Shown here: one piece after another, positions 8,392 through 13,908 of the stretch
Layout of the letters: the number at the start of each line of letters is the position of its first letter
How positions within the stretch are numbered: the stretch's first letter is position 1
Origin: a virus
IMG/VR virus record: IMGVR_UViG_3300032893_000735
Span: 41,826-105,825 of that record
DNA length: 64,000 bases
Direction: 5' to 3' (one strand)
Notes under the pieces: generated by a model
What the model was told of the DNA's origin: nothing
The model's database searches: none
The model's input: only the letters and a program-made list of their open reading frames with translations
Translations under genes and position numbers: made by a program

Positions 8392-8877
8392 TTACACGAG
8401 TTCTAGTTTAAACTCAGTAATGGTTAGAGTAGAAGTCGGGTCCCCTCCGCTTCCTTTCGCTCCGCCAACACAAAAAACCAAATCGGACTGCGAGGGGATG
8501 GAGTATAGAGTAGTGTTGTTCCCTGACTGGATAACTTGTTGAGAAACAGAGTCCCATACCAGATTCACTTCAGAAACAAAATTACTTACCAGCGAACCGC
8601 TCCCCGAAGTTGTCCCTAGAGCTACGCCGGGTAAGTTAACCAAGATAGGGGATGAAGTCGAGGTTCCCAAGTATATAGTAGCGTTCGGGTTCGCTCCTCC
8701 AGAAGAAATTTCAACCCGACCAGTTACGATCAGTCTTAAAAGTTTTCCAGAAAGAAGAGGCGCAGAAGGGGCGGACAATACAGCGGTTCCTCCCGAAGCC
8801 AGTTGTACCAAAGAAGTAGTTGTGGATGTCTCGGACAAAACTGACAGTTGAGAGGGCTCTATTTTTGCTAAGAACAA
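8392..8877 (-). CDS. Putative virion protein, distant paralog of the 7107 and 8902 products
   Basis: The product (161 aa) is a beta-rich protein. Its C-terminal pattern (NLVWDSxSQQ ... LTITEFKLELV) matches the ends of the products of 7107 (FLWDSTTK ... VTVTEFAITRL) and 8902 (FMWDSLTK ... NIKEFCINRL). It lacks their N-terminal 45 residues. The function is not known; a structural role is inferred from the cluster. Confidence 0.55.
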   Translation of the reverse strand: MFLAKIEPSQLSVLSETSTTTSLVQLASGGTAVLSAPSAPLLSGKLLRLIVTGRVEISSGGANPNATIYLGTSTSSPILVNLPGVALGTTSGSGSLVSNFVSEVNLVWDSVSQQVIQSGNNTTLYSIPSQSDLVFCVGGAKGSGGDPTSTLTITEFKLELV

Positions 8878-8901
8878 TTTTATCTCCTGTTTTGTGGTGA
8901 T

Positions 8902-9534
8902 TTACAGCCGATTGATGCAGAATTCCTTGATGTTCACGGTTGTCGTTGCTGCCGATGCGAAGGTGAACGAAGGAATAAAGTTCAAGTCGGTAATAGCGAC
9001 CGACGTTGCGTTGGCATTGGCGGCATTGGCTACGACCGCGCCGTTGATGTACTGGGTGGTTCCGCACCACGATAGGATCTTGGTGAGGCTGTCCCACATG
9101 AACGTGGTCTTCAGCAAACAGTTGATGGTCACGCTCGAAGTCAAACCAGCGGTTGCGGTTCCAGTAAGAACCTTGGTACAACCTGTGCCGAGAGTAGCCA
9201 ATGTGTAGCTAGATGAAGCCGAACCACCAGAGAATGTTGAAGCCTTGGCATTGTACAGATTGACCAAAGTGTTCGTGGTTGCGGTGCTCGAAGCGGTGAA
9301 GGACAGGCTGACTTCGAAAGGATGCCCGTCAAACTGACTACCAGCAATATCTGCCGGAACGCCAATAAACACGCCAACAGGATAGGTGGTGGTTGAAAGC
9401 GGGAACTCCGGCGAAGGGAAATATGGAGAAACGCCAGAGGCGGTGGGAGCGAGCAGGGCGGTTTCAGAGGTTACGGATACGACCTGCGAATAGTTGAAAT
9501 TGGGGTAGCCAAAGCTAGAGTCTTGACGCGCCAT
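8902..9534 (-). CDS. Putative virion decoration protein, paralog B
   Basis: The product (210 aa) is a close paralog of the 7107-7733 product, with shared blocks from end to end (SETALLAPTASGV, FPLSTTTYPVGVFI, FDGHPFEV, DLNFIPSFTF). It is the first protein gene downstream of the tRNA array in the leftward direction. The two copies may be alternative or co-assembled surface proteins. Confidence 0.6.
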   Translation of the reverse strand: MARQDSSFGYPNFNYSQVVSVTSETALLAPTASGVSPYFPSPEFPLSTTTYPVGVFIGVPADIAGSQFDGHPFEVSLSFTASSTATTNTLVNLYNAKASTFSGGSASSSYTLATLGTGCTKVLTGTATAGLTSSVTINCLLKTTFMWDSLTKILSWCGTTQYINGAVVANAANANATSVAITDLNFIPSFTFASAATTTVNIKEFCINRL

Positions 9535-9570
9535 TTATTGATTCCTTTATAGTTGTGGGGTGATTTGTCT

Positions 9571-9589
9571 GGGGCCTAGAATCAGCCCC
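9571..9589 (-). other. Hairpin between the tRNA array and the virion genes
   Basis: An inverted repeat GGGGC/GCCCC encloses 9 nt just after the last tRNA of the leftward array. There is no following T-run, so it is a processing or pausing candidate rather than a clear terminator. Confidence 0.35.
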
Positions 9590-9642
9590 ACGTTGCGCAG
9601 GCCCGAACCGGGTCTCGATTAGTGTCCAGAAAACGGACAAGA

Positions 9643-9724
9643 TGGAGCGGAAGACGAGATTCGAACTCGCATGTCTAAGACGGTTGCTTGGAAGGCAACG
9701 GCTCTACCACTGAGCGACTTCCGC
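9643..9724 (-). tRNA. tRNA-Gly (anticodon TCC)
   Basis: The acceptor stem is GCGGAAG/CTTCCGC with discriminator T and encoded CCA. The anticodon loop is CTTCCAA and the T-loop TTCGAAT. The variable region is unusually long, about 12 nt. Confidence 0.88.
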
Positions 9725-9729
9725 GAACT

Positions 9730-9807
9730 TGGTCCCCGAAGACGGACTTGAACCGCCCACCTAGCGGTTATCGACCGCTTGCTCTTGTCAAGATGAGCTA
9801 TTCGGGG
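9730..9807 (-). tRNA. tRNA-Ile (anticodon GAT)
   Basis: The acceptor is CCCCGAA/TTCGGGG, discriminator A, CCA encoded. The anticodon arm AGCGG/CCGCT holds loop TCGATAA. Confidence 0.85.
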
Positions 9808-9808
9808 A

Positions 9809-9882
9809 TGGTGCCGAATAAGAGATTCGAACTCCTGTCTTCTGGGTGTAGACCAGAGGCCCTGCCTTTAGGCGAACTCGGC
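9809..9882 (-). tRNA. tRNA-Val (anticodon TAC)
   Basis: The acceptor is GCCGAGT/ATTCGGC, CCA encoded. The anticodon stem TCTGG/CCAGA encloses TCTACAC; the T-loop is TTCGAAT. Confidence 0.88.
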
Positions 9883-9887
9883 AAAAC

Positions 9888-9962
9888 TGGTGATCGCAGA
9901 CAGAATCAAACTGTCATATCAGGCTTCGGAGACCTGCGCTCTGTTCTTTGAGCTATGCGACC
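9888..9962 (-). tRNA. tRNA-Arg (anticodon CCG)
   Basis: The acceptor is GGTCGCA/TGCGATC, CCA encoded. The anticodon stem CAGGT/GCCTG encloses CTCCGAA. Confidence 0.85.
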
Positions 9963-9966
9963 AAAC

Positions 9967-10042
9967 TGGAGATCCCGCCGAGACTCAAACTCGGGTCTGA
10001 AGTTTAGGAAACTACTGCTCTATTCTCCTGAGCTACGGGACC
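9967..10042 (-). tRNA. tRNA-Arg (anticodon CCT)
   Basis: The acceptor is GGTCCCG/CGGGATC, CCA encoded. The anticodon loop is TTCCTAA; the stem has one T-T mismatch. Confidence 0.82.
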
Positions 10043-10048
10043 GAAACT

Positions 10049-10124
10049 TGGAACTCCTGGAGGGAGTCGAACCCCCGACCTAGACTTTAGAAAAATCCCG
10101 CTCTTCCGTCTGAGCTACAGGAGC
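10049..10124 (-). tRNA. tRNA-Arg (anticodon TCT)
   Basis: The acceptor is GCTCCTG/CAGGAGT, CCA encoded. The anticodon stem GGATT/AGTCT encloses TTTCTAA; the T-loop is TTCGACT. Confidence 0.88.
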
Positions 10125-10128
10125 AAAC

Positions 10129-10203
10129 TGGTAGACCGCCAGAGACTCGAACTCTGTCCAAGACGCGGTAAAAGCACGTTATGCACCCTCACACTCACGG
10201 TCC
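10129..10203 (-). tRNA. tRNA-Lys (anticodon TTT)
   Basis: The acceptor is GGACCGT/GCGGTCT, CCA encoded. The anticodon stem ACGTG/CGCGT encloses CTTTTAC. The D-arm is weak, with G-T pairs. Confidence 0.8.
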
Positions 10204-10209
10204 AAAACT

Positions 10210-10285
10210 TGGTGCGTCCAGAGGGAAACGATCCCCCGACCTTCTCATTAAGAGTGAGTTGCTCTACCAACTGAGCTATGGACGC
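10210..10285 (-). tRNA. tRNA-Lys (anticodon CTT)
   Basis: The acceptor is GCGTCCA/TGGACGC, CCA encoded. The anticodon loop is CTCTTAA. The D-arm carries the usual AGTTGGTA. Confidence 0.87.
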
Positions 10286-10286
10286 A

Positions 10287-10379
10287 TGGTAGGCGATGAG
10301 TGAGTTGAACACTCCCGTTGCGCTAATCTGGCGCTTTCCCGAGTCTATAAGTCTCAGCCGCACACCGATGCTATCGCCC
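10287..10379 (-). tRNA. Class II tRNA of unclear identity (best anticodon reading TAT)
   Basis: The acceptor is GGGCGAT/ATCGCCT with A and CCA. A GCGC/GCGC variable arm makes it class II (Leu, Ser or Tyr type), and the T-arm is GAGTG/CACTC. The anticodon arm pairs best as CTGAG/CTCGG around a 9-nt loop ACTTATAGA. A 7-nt loop CTTATAG gives TAT (Ile) but needs an A-A closing mismatch; ATA (Tyr) would break the stem. Confidence 0.7.
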
Positions 10380-10386
10380 GTAAACT

Positions 10387-10457
10387 TGGTGCCAAAGCGG
10401 GGAATCAAACCCCTCATTCCGCTTTATGAGGGCAGATGCCGAATCATCGGCCTTGGC
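10387..10457 (-). tRNA. tRNA-Met-type (anticodon CAT)
   Basis: The acceptor is GCCAAGG/CTTTGGC, CCA encoded. The anticodon loop is CTCATAA with one C-A mismatch in the stem; the D-arm is short. Elongator Met, initiator, or Ile2 (lysidine-modified) cannot be told apart here. Confidence 0.78.
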
Positions 10458-10462
10458 AAAAC

Positions 10463-10537
10463 TGGCGGGAGATGTAGGATTTTAACCCACAAGTTCCGGG
10501 TTGGAGCCGGACAGTTTGACATTGAGCTTAATCTCCC
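10463..10537 (-). tRNA. tRNA-Trp (anticodon CCA)
   Basis: The acceptor is GGGAGAT/ATCTCCC with discriminator G, as expected for Trp, and encoded CCA. The stem TCCGG/CCGGA encloses CTCCAAC. Confidence 0.88.
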
Positions 10538-10538
10538 G

Positions 10539-10613
10539 TGGAACCCGGTAGCGGAGTTCAACCGCTGTTTCGAAGTTCGTAGCTTCGCGCCTTATGCGTT
10601 AGACGAACCGGGC
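10539..10613 (-). tRNA. tRNA-Arg (anticodon ACG)
   Basis: The acceptor is GCCCGGT/ACCGGGT, CCA encoded. The stem CGAAG/CTTCG encloses CTACGAA. Confidence 0.88.
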
Positions 10614-10622
10614 ATTTTAAAA

Positions 10623-10696
10623 TGGTCGGGGTAGAGGTAATCGAAACCTCGTCTTATGATCCCAAATCATAGGCTTGACCTTCCAGCTATACCCCG
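10623..10696 (-). tRNA. tRNA-Pro (anticodon TGG)
   Basis: The acceptor CGGGGTA/TACCCCG has the C1-G72 pair typical of Pro, discriminator A, CCA encoded. The stem TATGA/TCATA encloses TTTGGGA. Confidence 0.88.
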
Positions 10697-10697
10697 A

Positions 10698-10773
10698 TGG
10701 TGGGCAGTCGCAGAATCGAACTGCGCCGTGAGGCTTTTCAGACCTCCGTTCCAACCATGCAAACTCACTACCC
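10698..10773 (-). tRNA. tRNA-Phe (anticodon GAA)
   Basis: The acceptor is GGGTAGT/ACTGCCC, CCA encoded. The stem GAGGT/GCCTC encloses CTGAAAA; the T-loop is TTCGATT. Confidence 0.88.
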
Positions 10774-10885
10774 AAAACTTATTCGGTTTTATCTGCATCA
10801 TCATTCTCGGGCATATAAGAGGTTAGTCAAGCTAACGTAGGATGCTTGCAATGGCAGAGCGGGAAACCGAAAAACACCTTTGTAT
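10774..10885 (-). ncRNA. Structured non-tRNA segment in the tRNA array
   Basis: This 112-nt stretch has no tRNA features. Its transcript is closed by TTCGGTTT/AAACCGAA and contains GTTAG/CTAAC and GCATC/GATGC helices. It may be a small RNA, a decayed tRNA or a processing spacer. A TTGACT-N7-TATATG element lies inside it. Confidence 0.4.
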
Positions 10886-10961
10886 TGGTGGAGCATGTCG
10901 GATCTGCCCCGACTGCCTCCGCGTTGCAGGCGCGGCGCTCTCCTAATTGAGCTAATGCCCC
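10886..10961 (-). tRNA. tRNA-Ala (anticodon TGC)
   Basis: The acceptor is GGGGCAT/ATGCTCC, discriminator A, CCA encoded. The stem CCGCG/CGCGG encloses CCTGCAA. The T-loop (GGCAGAT) departs from the usual TTCRANY. The first tRNA base overlaps the stop codon of the upstream HNH gene. Confidence 0.8.
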
Positions 10962-11542
10962 TACTCGGGGTGCCTCCATTTGTAAGGCCCGTCCCGATTA
11001 TTATAGTGGTCCAAATCATGACAATTAGGGCATAAGAGTTCCAAATTGTCTATCGTATTATTTGTTCGATCTCTATCCTTATGGTGAACTTGCAAAATTT
11101 CCGGATGAAGATCATACCCACATCTGTTACAAATCTTATCGTAAGTTCGAAGTGCTATCGCTCTGTAGCTGTATCTTCCATCGCCATAATGACTTGGTCT
11201 GAGAATTTCATTATGCTTTCCCATTCTTTGGGCGTCATCTTTGCAGATTCTAGAACAAAATCGGAGTCCGCTCTTCGATTTCTTGAGATTAGATTGACTT
11301 CTGTAAAAGATCAACCCACAGTTGTCACACTTTAGTTCATGTATTTTAGACGGATTGGATGCTCGGAAACATTCAGGGCTACAGTATCTCCTACCTGCAT
11401 GTTTTGGGGCATAGAAACTTTTTCCGCAAAAAGTACAGAACTGCAAAAACAACTTACGCTGCTTTCCATCATAGATAGTTGAAACAATTACCTCTTCCAC
11501 GTTTAGTCCTCTTCTGGGGGCGGGACCTACGCGAATCATCAA
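10961..11542 (-). CDS. HNH homing-type endonuclease with zinc fingers
   Basis: The product (193 aa) has two FCxxC/CSxxC zinc knuckles (about residues 36-60 and 71-97), then a C-terminal HNH module: ICNRCGYDLHPEILQVHHKDRDRTNN with ELLCPNCHD (residues 136-176). Such proteins nick or cut DNA and are usually selfish free-standing elements in phages. It lies between two tRNA genes, and its stop codon abuts tRNA-Ala, which fits insertion beside a tRNA. The start ATG follows AGGTGG; a GTG at 11500 after GAGGAC is an alternative. Confidence 0.85.
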   Translation of the reverse strand: MMIRVGPAPRRGLNVEEVIVSTIYDGKQRKLFLQFCTFCGKSFYAPKHAGRRYCSPECFRASNPSKIHELKCDNCGLIFYRSQSNLKKSKSGLRFCSRICKDDAQRMGKHNEILRPSHYGDGRYSYRAIALRTYDKICNRCGYDLHPEILQVHHKDRDRTNNTIDNLELLCPNCHDLDHYNNRDGPYKWRHPE

Positions 11543-11615
11543 TCCACCACCTGTAGAATTTCTATGCTACAGGACATTTACCACGCTTGAGTTTAGCATC
11601 CTCAAACACTTATTT

Positions 11616-11695
11616 TGGGGTGGCCGGAGGAAGTTGAATCCTCAAGAAGCAAATTCCACAGACTTGTCCGACATACCCGTAGTCGGCACGGCCAC
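11616..11695 (-). tRNA. tRNA-His (anticodon GTG)
   Basis: The acceptor is GTGGCCG/CGGCCAC with discriminator C, the His identity base, and encoded CCA. The stem CAAGT/ATTTG encloses CTGTGGA; the T-loop is TTCAACT. Confidence 0.85.
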
Positions 11696-11722
11696 ACTTG
11701 TTGTCCATTATCTGGACGAAAC

Positions 11723-11804
11723 TGGAGCCTAGTGAGGGACTCGAACCCTCGCGTTGGAATGGCAGTTTACAAAACTGCTGCTGTCGCCGCTGAGCCAACT
11801 AGGC
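11723..11804 (-). tRNA. tRNA-Thr (anticodon TGT)
   Basis: The acceptor is GCCTAGT/ACTAGGC, CCA encoded. The stem GCAGT/ACTGC encloses TTTGTAA; the T-loop is TTCGAGT. Confidence 0.9.
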
Positions 11805-11850
11805 ATTTCACGTCCGCACTTAGGGAGGCGGAACTCCAACTTACAAAGAA

Positions 11851-11879
11851 ATACTACCACAACATTTCTTAATTGTCAA
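11851..11879 (-). promoter_or_regulatory. Promoter inside the tRNA array (TTGACA-N17-TAGTAT)
   Basis: A consensus TTGACA lies 17 bp upstream of TAGTAT, preceded by TGTGG as in the 13302 promoter. Transcription would start about 40 nt before tRNA-Thr(TGT), giving the distal half of the array its own start. Confidence 0.65.
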
Positions 11880-11887
11880 GCGAAATC

Positions 11888-11962
11888 TGGAGCCGAATAG
11901 CGGCCTCAAACCGCTGTCTCATGCGTACCAAGCATGTGCTCTTTCTGTTGAGCTAATTCGGC
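11888..11962 (-). tRNA. tRNA-Thr (anticodon GGT)
   Basis: The acceptor is GCCGAAT/ATTCGGC, CCA encoded. The stem CATGC/GCATG encloses TTGGTAC. Confidence 0.88.
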
Positions 11963-11963
11963 T

Positions 11964-12037
11964 TGGAGCCCAATTGGGGAATTCAACCCCAGTCTTCTCT
12001 GTACGAAGGAGATGTACTGGCACTGTACTAATCGGGC
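11964..12037 (-). tRNA. tRNA-Thr (anticodon CGT)
   Basis: The acceptor is GCCCGAT/ATTGGGC, CCA encoded. The anticodon loop is TTCGTAC; the stem has one C-A mismatch. Confidence 0.83.
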
Positions 12038-12043
12038 ATTAGT

Positions 12044-12118
12044 TGGCTCCGCCGCGAGGTTACGATCCCCGTTTCCCGAGTTCAAAGCCCGGTGCCTTAC
12101 CGATTAGACGACGGCGGA
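12044..12118 (-). tRNA. tRNA-Gln (anticodon TTG)
   Basis: The acceptor is TCCGCCG/CGGCGGA with discriminator G and CCA, as usual for Gln. The stem CCGGG/CTCGG encloses CTTTGAA. Confidence 0.88.
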
Positions 12119-12124
12119 ATAACT

Positions 12125-12203
12125 TGGGGAGGTAGACGGGAATTGAACCCGCGTAACACGGTGTGAAAGACCGTGGACAAAAACCAGCGTTGTCGGCTAC
12201 CTC
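12125..12203 (-). tRNA. tRNA-Glu (anticodon TTC)
   Basis: The acceptor is GAGGTAG/CTACCTC, CCA encoded. The stem ACGGT/ACCGT encloses CTTTCAC; the T-loop is TTCAATT. Confidence 0.88.
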
Positions 12204-12220
12204 AAACTTTTTATCTAAAA

Positions 12221-12307
12221 TGGCGGAAGTCGGAGGTAACGATCCCCCATCCCTTTCGGGAGCCACGGTTTTCAAAACCGTTTGTCTCACCATCGACGGC
12301 GACTTCC
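12221..12307 (-). tRNA. tRNA-Ser (anticodon TGA)
   Basis: Class II with a CTCCC/GGGA-type variable arm. The acceptor is GGAAGTC/GACTTCC with discriminator G. The stem ACGGT/ACCGT encloses TTTGAAA. Confidence 0.9.
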
Positions 12308-12311
12308 AAAC

Positions 12312-12399
12312 TGGCGGTTGGTTGAGAAATCGAATCCCCGTGCCTTACGACACTCCGACTGCTTTCGAAACAGTTTGCGAACCTTTCGCGGAACCAACC
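12312..12399 (-). tRNA. tRNA-Ser (anticodon CGA)
   Basis: Class II. The acceptor is GGTTGGT/ACCAACC with discriminator G and CCA. The stem ACTGT/GCAGT encloses TTCGAAA; the T-loop is TTCGATT. Confidence 0.9.
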
Positions 12400-12408
12400 T
12401 TAAACTAA

Positions 12409-12546
12409 TTCGCGGAGAGAATTTCGGCGTCAGTACAATGTTTCTTTCGCTGGGCAGTTTCTCTCTGCCTCGGATCGGGTTCTAGACCCCGTTAGCTAGT
12501 ACCTGAAAAGCATCCCTCGTCTGCACACGACCTATTTCTAGCGCGA
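12409..12546 (-). ncRNA. Structured non-tRNA RNA candidate in the tRNA array
   Basis: The 138-nt transcript would be closed by TTCGCG/CGCGAA. Inside are hairpins TCGT/ACGA, GCT/AGC, CGGG/CCCG (loop GTCTAGAA) and GGCAG/CTGCC (loop AGAGAAA). There is no T-arm and no CCA end, so it is not a normal tRNA. It could be a small RNA or the remains of a class II tRNA. Confidence 0.45.
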
Positions 12547-12549
12547 AAC

Positions 12550-12635
12550 TGGCGGAAAGCACAGGAGTTTAACCTGATACCTTTCAGTACGCATCCGCTT
12601 CCAACGGAGCCTCGGAACGTCCGAGTTTACTTTCC
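12550..12635 (-). tRNA. tRNA-Ser (anticodon GGA)
   Basis: Class II. The acceptor is GGAAAGT/GCTTTCC with G and CCA. The anticodon loop is TTGGAAG, with one mismatch at the base of the stem. Confidence 0.85.
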
Positions 12636-12636
12636 A

Positions 12637-12725
12637 TGGCGGAGAAGGTGGGTGCTGACCCCACGCGGCTCTTTCAAGTCCACTGGTTTAGCAAACCAGC
12701 CCGTTTACCGTTCCGGCACTTCTCC
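12637..12725 (-). tRNA. tRNA-Ser (anticodon GCT)
   Basis: Class II. The acceptor is GGAGAAG/CTTCTCC with G and CCA. The stem CTGGT/ACCAG encloses TTGCTAA. Confidence 0.9.
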
Positions 12726-12733
12726 GTAAAACT

Positions 12734-12799
12734 TGGTTGAGAACGTGTGCTCTGGTCGGGTTGATTAAGCACGTTTACCGCAGCCGACCAGCGTTCTCA
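12734..12799 (-). ncRNA. 66-nt tRNA-like RNA with a predicted pseudoknot and ACCA end
   Basis: It sits between two tRNAs with the same CCAAGTTT spacers and ends in ACCA, but it has no T-loop and no usable anticodon arm. The RNA has an outer stem TGAGAACG/CGTTCTCA and an inner 8-bp stem CTGGTCGG/CCGACCAG. GTGCT in the inner loop can pair with AGCAC between the two 3-prime strands, making a pseudoknot. It is probably processed like a tRNA; its role is unknown. Confidence 0.6.
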
Positions 12800-12803
12800 A
12801 ACT

Positions 12804-12881
12804 TGGTGCGGATGGTCGGATTTGAGCCGACAGACCGAAAGGTTTGAGCTTTCGAGGTATTCCAATTCCCATCACATCCGC
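12804..12881 (-). tRNA. tRNA-Leu (anticodon CAA), short variable loop
   Basis: The acceptor is GCGGATG/CATCCGC, discriminator A, CCA encoded. The stem GAAAG/CTTTC encloses CTCAAAC. The variable loop is about 5 nt, unlike normal class II Leu tRNAs, and the D-arm pairs poorly. Confidence 0.75.
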
Positions 12882-12886
12882 AAACT

Positions 12887-12968
12887 TGGTACCCGCAGAG
12901 GGACTTGAACCCCCACCCCTAGAGAATGCATCCTAAGTGCATCGTGTCTGCCATTCCACCATGCGGGC
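12887..12968 (-). tRNA. tRNA-Leu (anticodon TAG)
   Basis: The acceptor is GCCCGCA/TGCGGGT, A, CCA encoded. The stem ATGCA/TGCAT encloses CTTAGGA; the T-loop is TTCAAGT. Confidence 0.9.
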
Positions 12969-12978
12969 AAAATTAAAC

Positions 12979-13065
12979 TGGTACTCGGGAAGGGACTCGA
13001 ACCCTCATCCCCTTTCGAGGATTAGCACCTCAAGCTAACGCGGCTTCCAATTTCGCCACCCGAGT
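12979..13065 (-). tRNA. tRNA-Leu (anticodon GAG)
   Basis: Class II with a TCCTC/GGGGA variable arm. The acceptor is ACTCGGG/CCCGAGT with A and CCA. The stem TTAGC/GCTAA encloses TTGAGGT. Confidence 0.9.
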
Positions 13066-13140
13066 AAAACTTTGTCGGATTTGTCCAGGCGGGGTCCGAC
13101 TGGCCTCGATACGTTTAAAGTGGTGTTTGTCATCCACTAA
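13066..13140 (-). ncRNA. 75-nt structured spacer, possible decayed tRNA
   Basis: It is exactly tRNA-length, between tRNA-Leu(GAG) and tRNA-Cys. The transcript can form AGTGG/CCACT and GTCGGA/TCCGAC hairpins but has no acceptor, T-loop or CCA. Confidence 0.3.
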
Positions 13141-13215
13141 TGGAGTACCGTGCTGGACTTCAACCAGCTAAAGAGGTTTTGCAGACCTCTGATTCGAGCC
13201 TTTATCTTACGGTAC
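13141..13215 (-). tRNA. tRNA-Cys (anticodon GCA)
   Basis: The acceptor is GTACCGT/ACGGTAC, discriminator T (usual for Cys is U), CCA encoded. The stem GAGGT/ACCTC encloses CTGCAAA. Confidence 0.88.
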
Positions 13216-13216
13216 A

Positions 13217-13292
13217 TGGTAGGCGGCCCGAGATTCGAACTCGGATATCAACGATCTTAAATCGTTTGCCTTTGCCGTTAGGCTAGCCGCCC
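13217..13292 (-). tRNA. tRNA-Leu (anticodon TAA), short variable loop
   Basis: The acceptor is GGGCGGC/GCCGCCT, A, CCA encoded. The stem AACGA/TCGTT encloses TTTAAGA; the T-loop is TTCGAAT. The 5-nt variable loop is of class I, unusual for Leu. It is the first tRNA of the array. Confidence 0.83.
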
Positions 13293-13301
13293 ACTAAAAA
13301 C

Positions 13302-13330
13302 ATCCTACCACGGACAATTGGGTTTGTCAA
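13302..13330 (-). promoter_or_regulatory. Promoter of the tRNA array (TTGACA-N17-TAGGAT)
   Basis: TTGACA lies 17 bp upstream of TAGGAT. The start point would fall a few bases before tRNA-Leu(TAA), so transcripts begin almost at the first tRNA. GTGG precedes the -10 box, as at 11851. Confidence 0.7.
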
Positions 13331-13875
13331 GCGAAAAGATAGGGCCTCCACCGTTCATCTTCTTCCAACCCAACAAGTCTCAGCAAAGCACGAGACGTAT
13401 GAACAGTCAATCGACCAGGAGGATTTAGCAACTTCATGTCCGCCTCTTCGGGCGTCCTATCAGCCTTCTTGAGGTTGCAAAATTTGCAAGCGGAAGTCAG
13501 GTTCTCCCAAATAAATCCGCCGCCTCGACTCTCAGGCAGGATATGATCCAGCGTCAGTACAACCTTCTGTGGCTTCCCGTTAACGAGGATCGTCGAGCCT
13601 TCCTTAGCCCCGCAATACTGGCATCTATAACGATCCCTAGCGTAAATGTTCGACCGAGTAAGGATCGATATCCGAACAGGAATCCGCTTGTAGTTCCTCA
13701 GCCGGATAACGCAGGGGAGCATGATGCCGGGATAGACCTCAACACCGTAGTCTTCTTCCGCAACCGCTGAACCCTTGACTAGCAACTTCAGGGCGTTCTT
13801 AGCCCGCGTGATGCTGACGGGCTCATACGAGGCGTTAAGAACAAGAACTGCTTTATTTACGAGTGATCCGCTCAT
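13327..13875 (-). CDS. HNH endonuclease
   Basis: The product (182 aa) has the domain layout of a bacterial McrA-like HNH family. The N-terminal part contains VLVLNASYEPVSITRAKNA, followed by YRCQYCGAKEG (about residues 93-103), a core LTLDHILPESRGG and WENLTSACKFCNLKKADRTPEEA. Zinc-binding Cys pairs (CQYC, CKFC) and the catalytic His are intact. It may act in DNA repair, restriction or mobility. Its start lies only 6 nt after a TATAAT box, so the mRNA may be nearly leaderless. Confidence 0.82.
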   Translation of the reverse strand: MSGSLVNKAVLVLNASYEPVSITRAKNALKLLVKGSAVAEEDYGVEVYPGIMLPCVIRLRNYKRIPVRISILTRSNIYARDRYRCQYCGAKEGSTILVNGKPQKVVLTLDHILPESRGGGFIWENLTSACKFCNLKKADRTPEEADMKLLNPPGRLTVHTSRALLRLVGLEEDERWRPYLFA

Positions 13876-13881
13876 GAGTCT

Positions 13882-13901
13882 ATTATAGCATACCCAGTCA
13901 A
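13882..13901 (-). promoter_or_regulatory. Candidate promoter TTGACT-N8-TATAAT before the HNH gene
   Basis: It has the same two boxes and the same 8-bp gap as those at 980 and 14261. TATAAT ends 6 nt before the ATG, which would place the transcript start at or very near the start codon. Confidence 0.45.
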
Positions 13902-13908
13902 ACCGTAC

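Noticed and set aside
10801-11019. Minus-strand frame over tRNA-Ala
   Set aside because: It overlaps a clear tRNA and the HNH end, with no motif.
12163-12485. Open frames across the tRNA array
   Set aside because: They cross several well-formed tRNAs in antisense and have no ribosome-binding sites.
12466-12500. CTA (amber suppressor) tRNA in the 12409-12546 segment
   Set aside because: The loop does contain CTA after a T, but there is no T-arm, no acceptor of 7 bp and the stem does not fit; kept only as a structured RNA.
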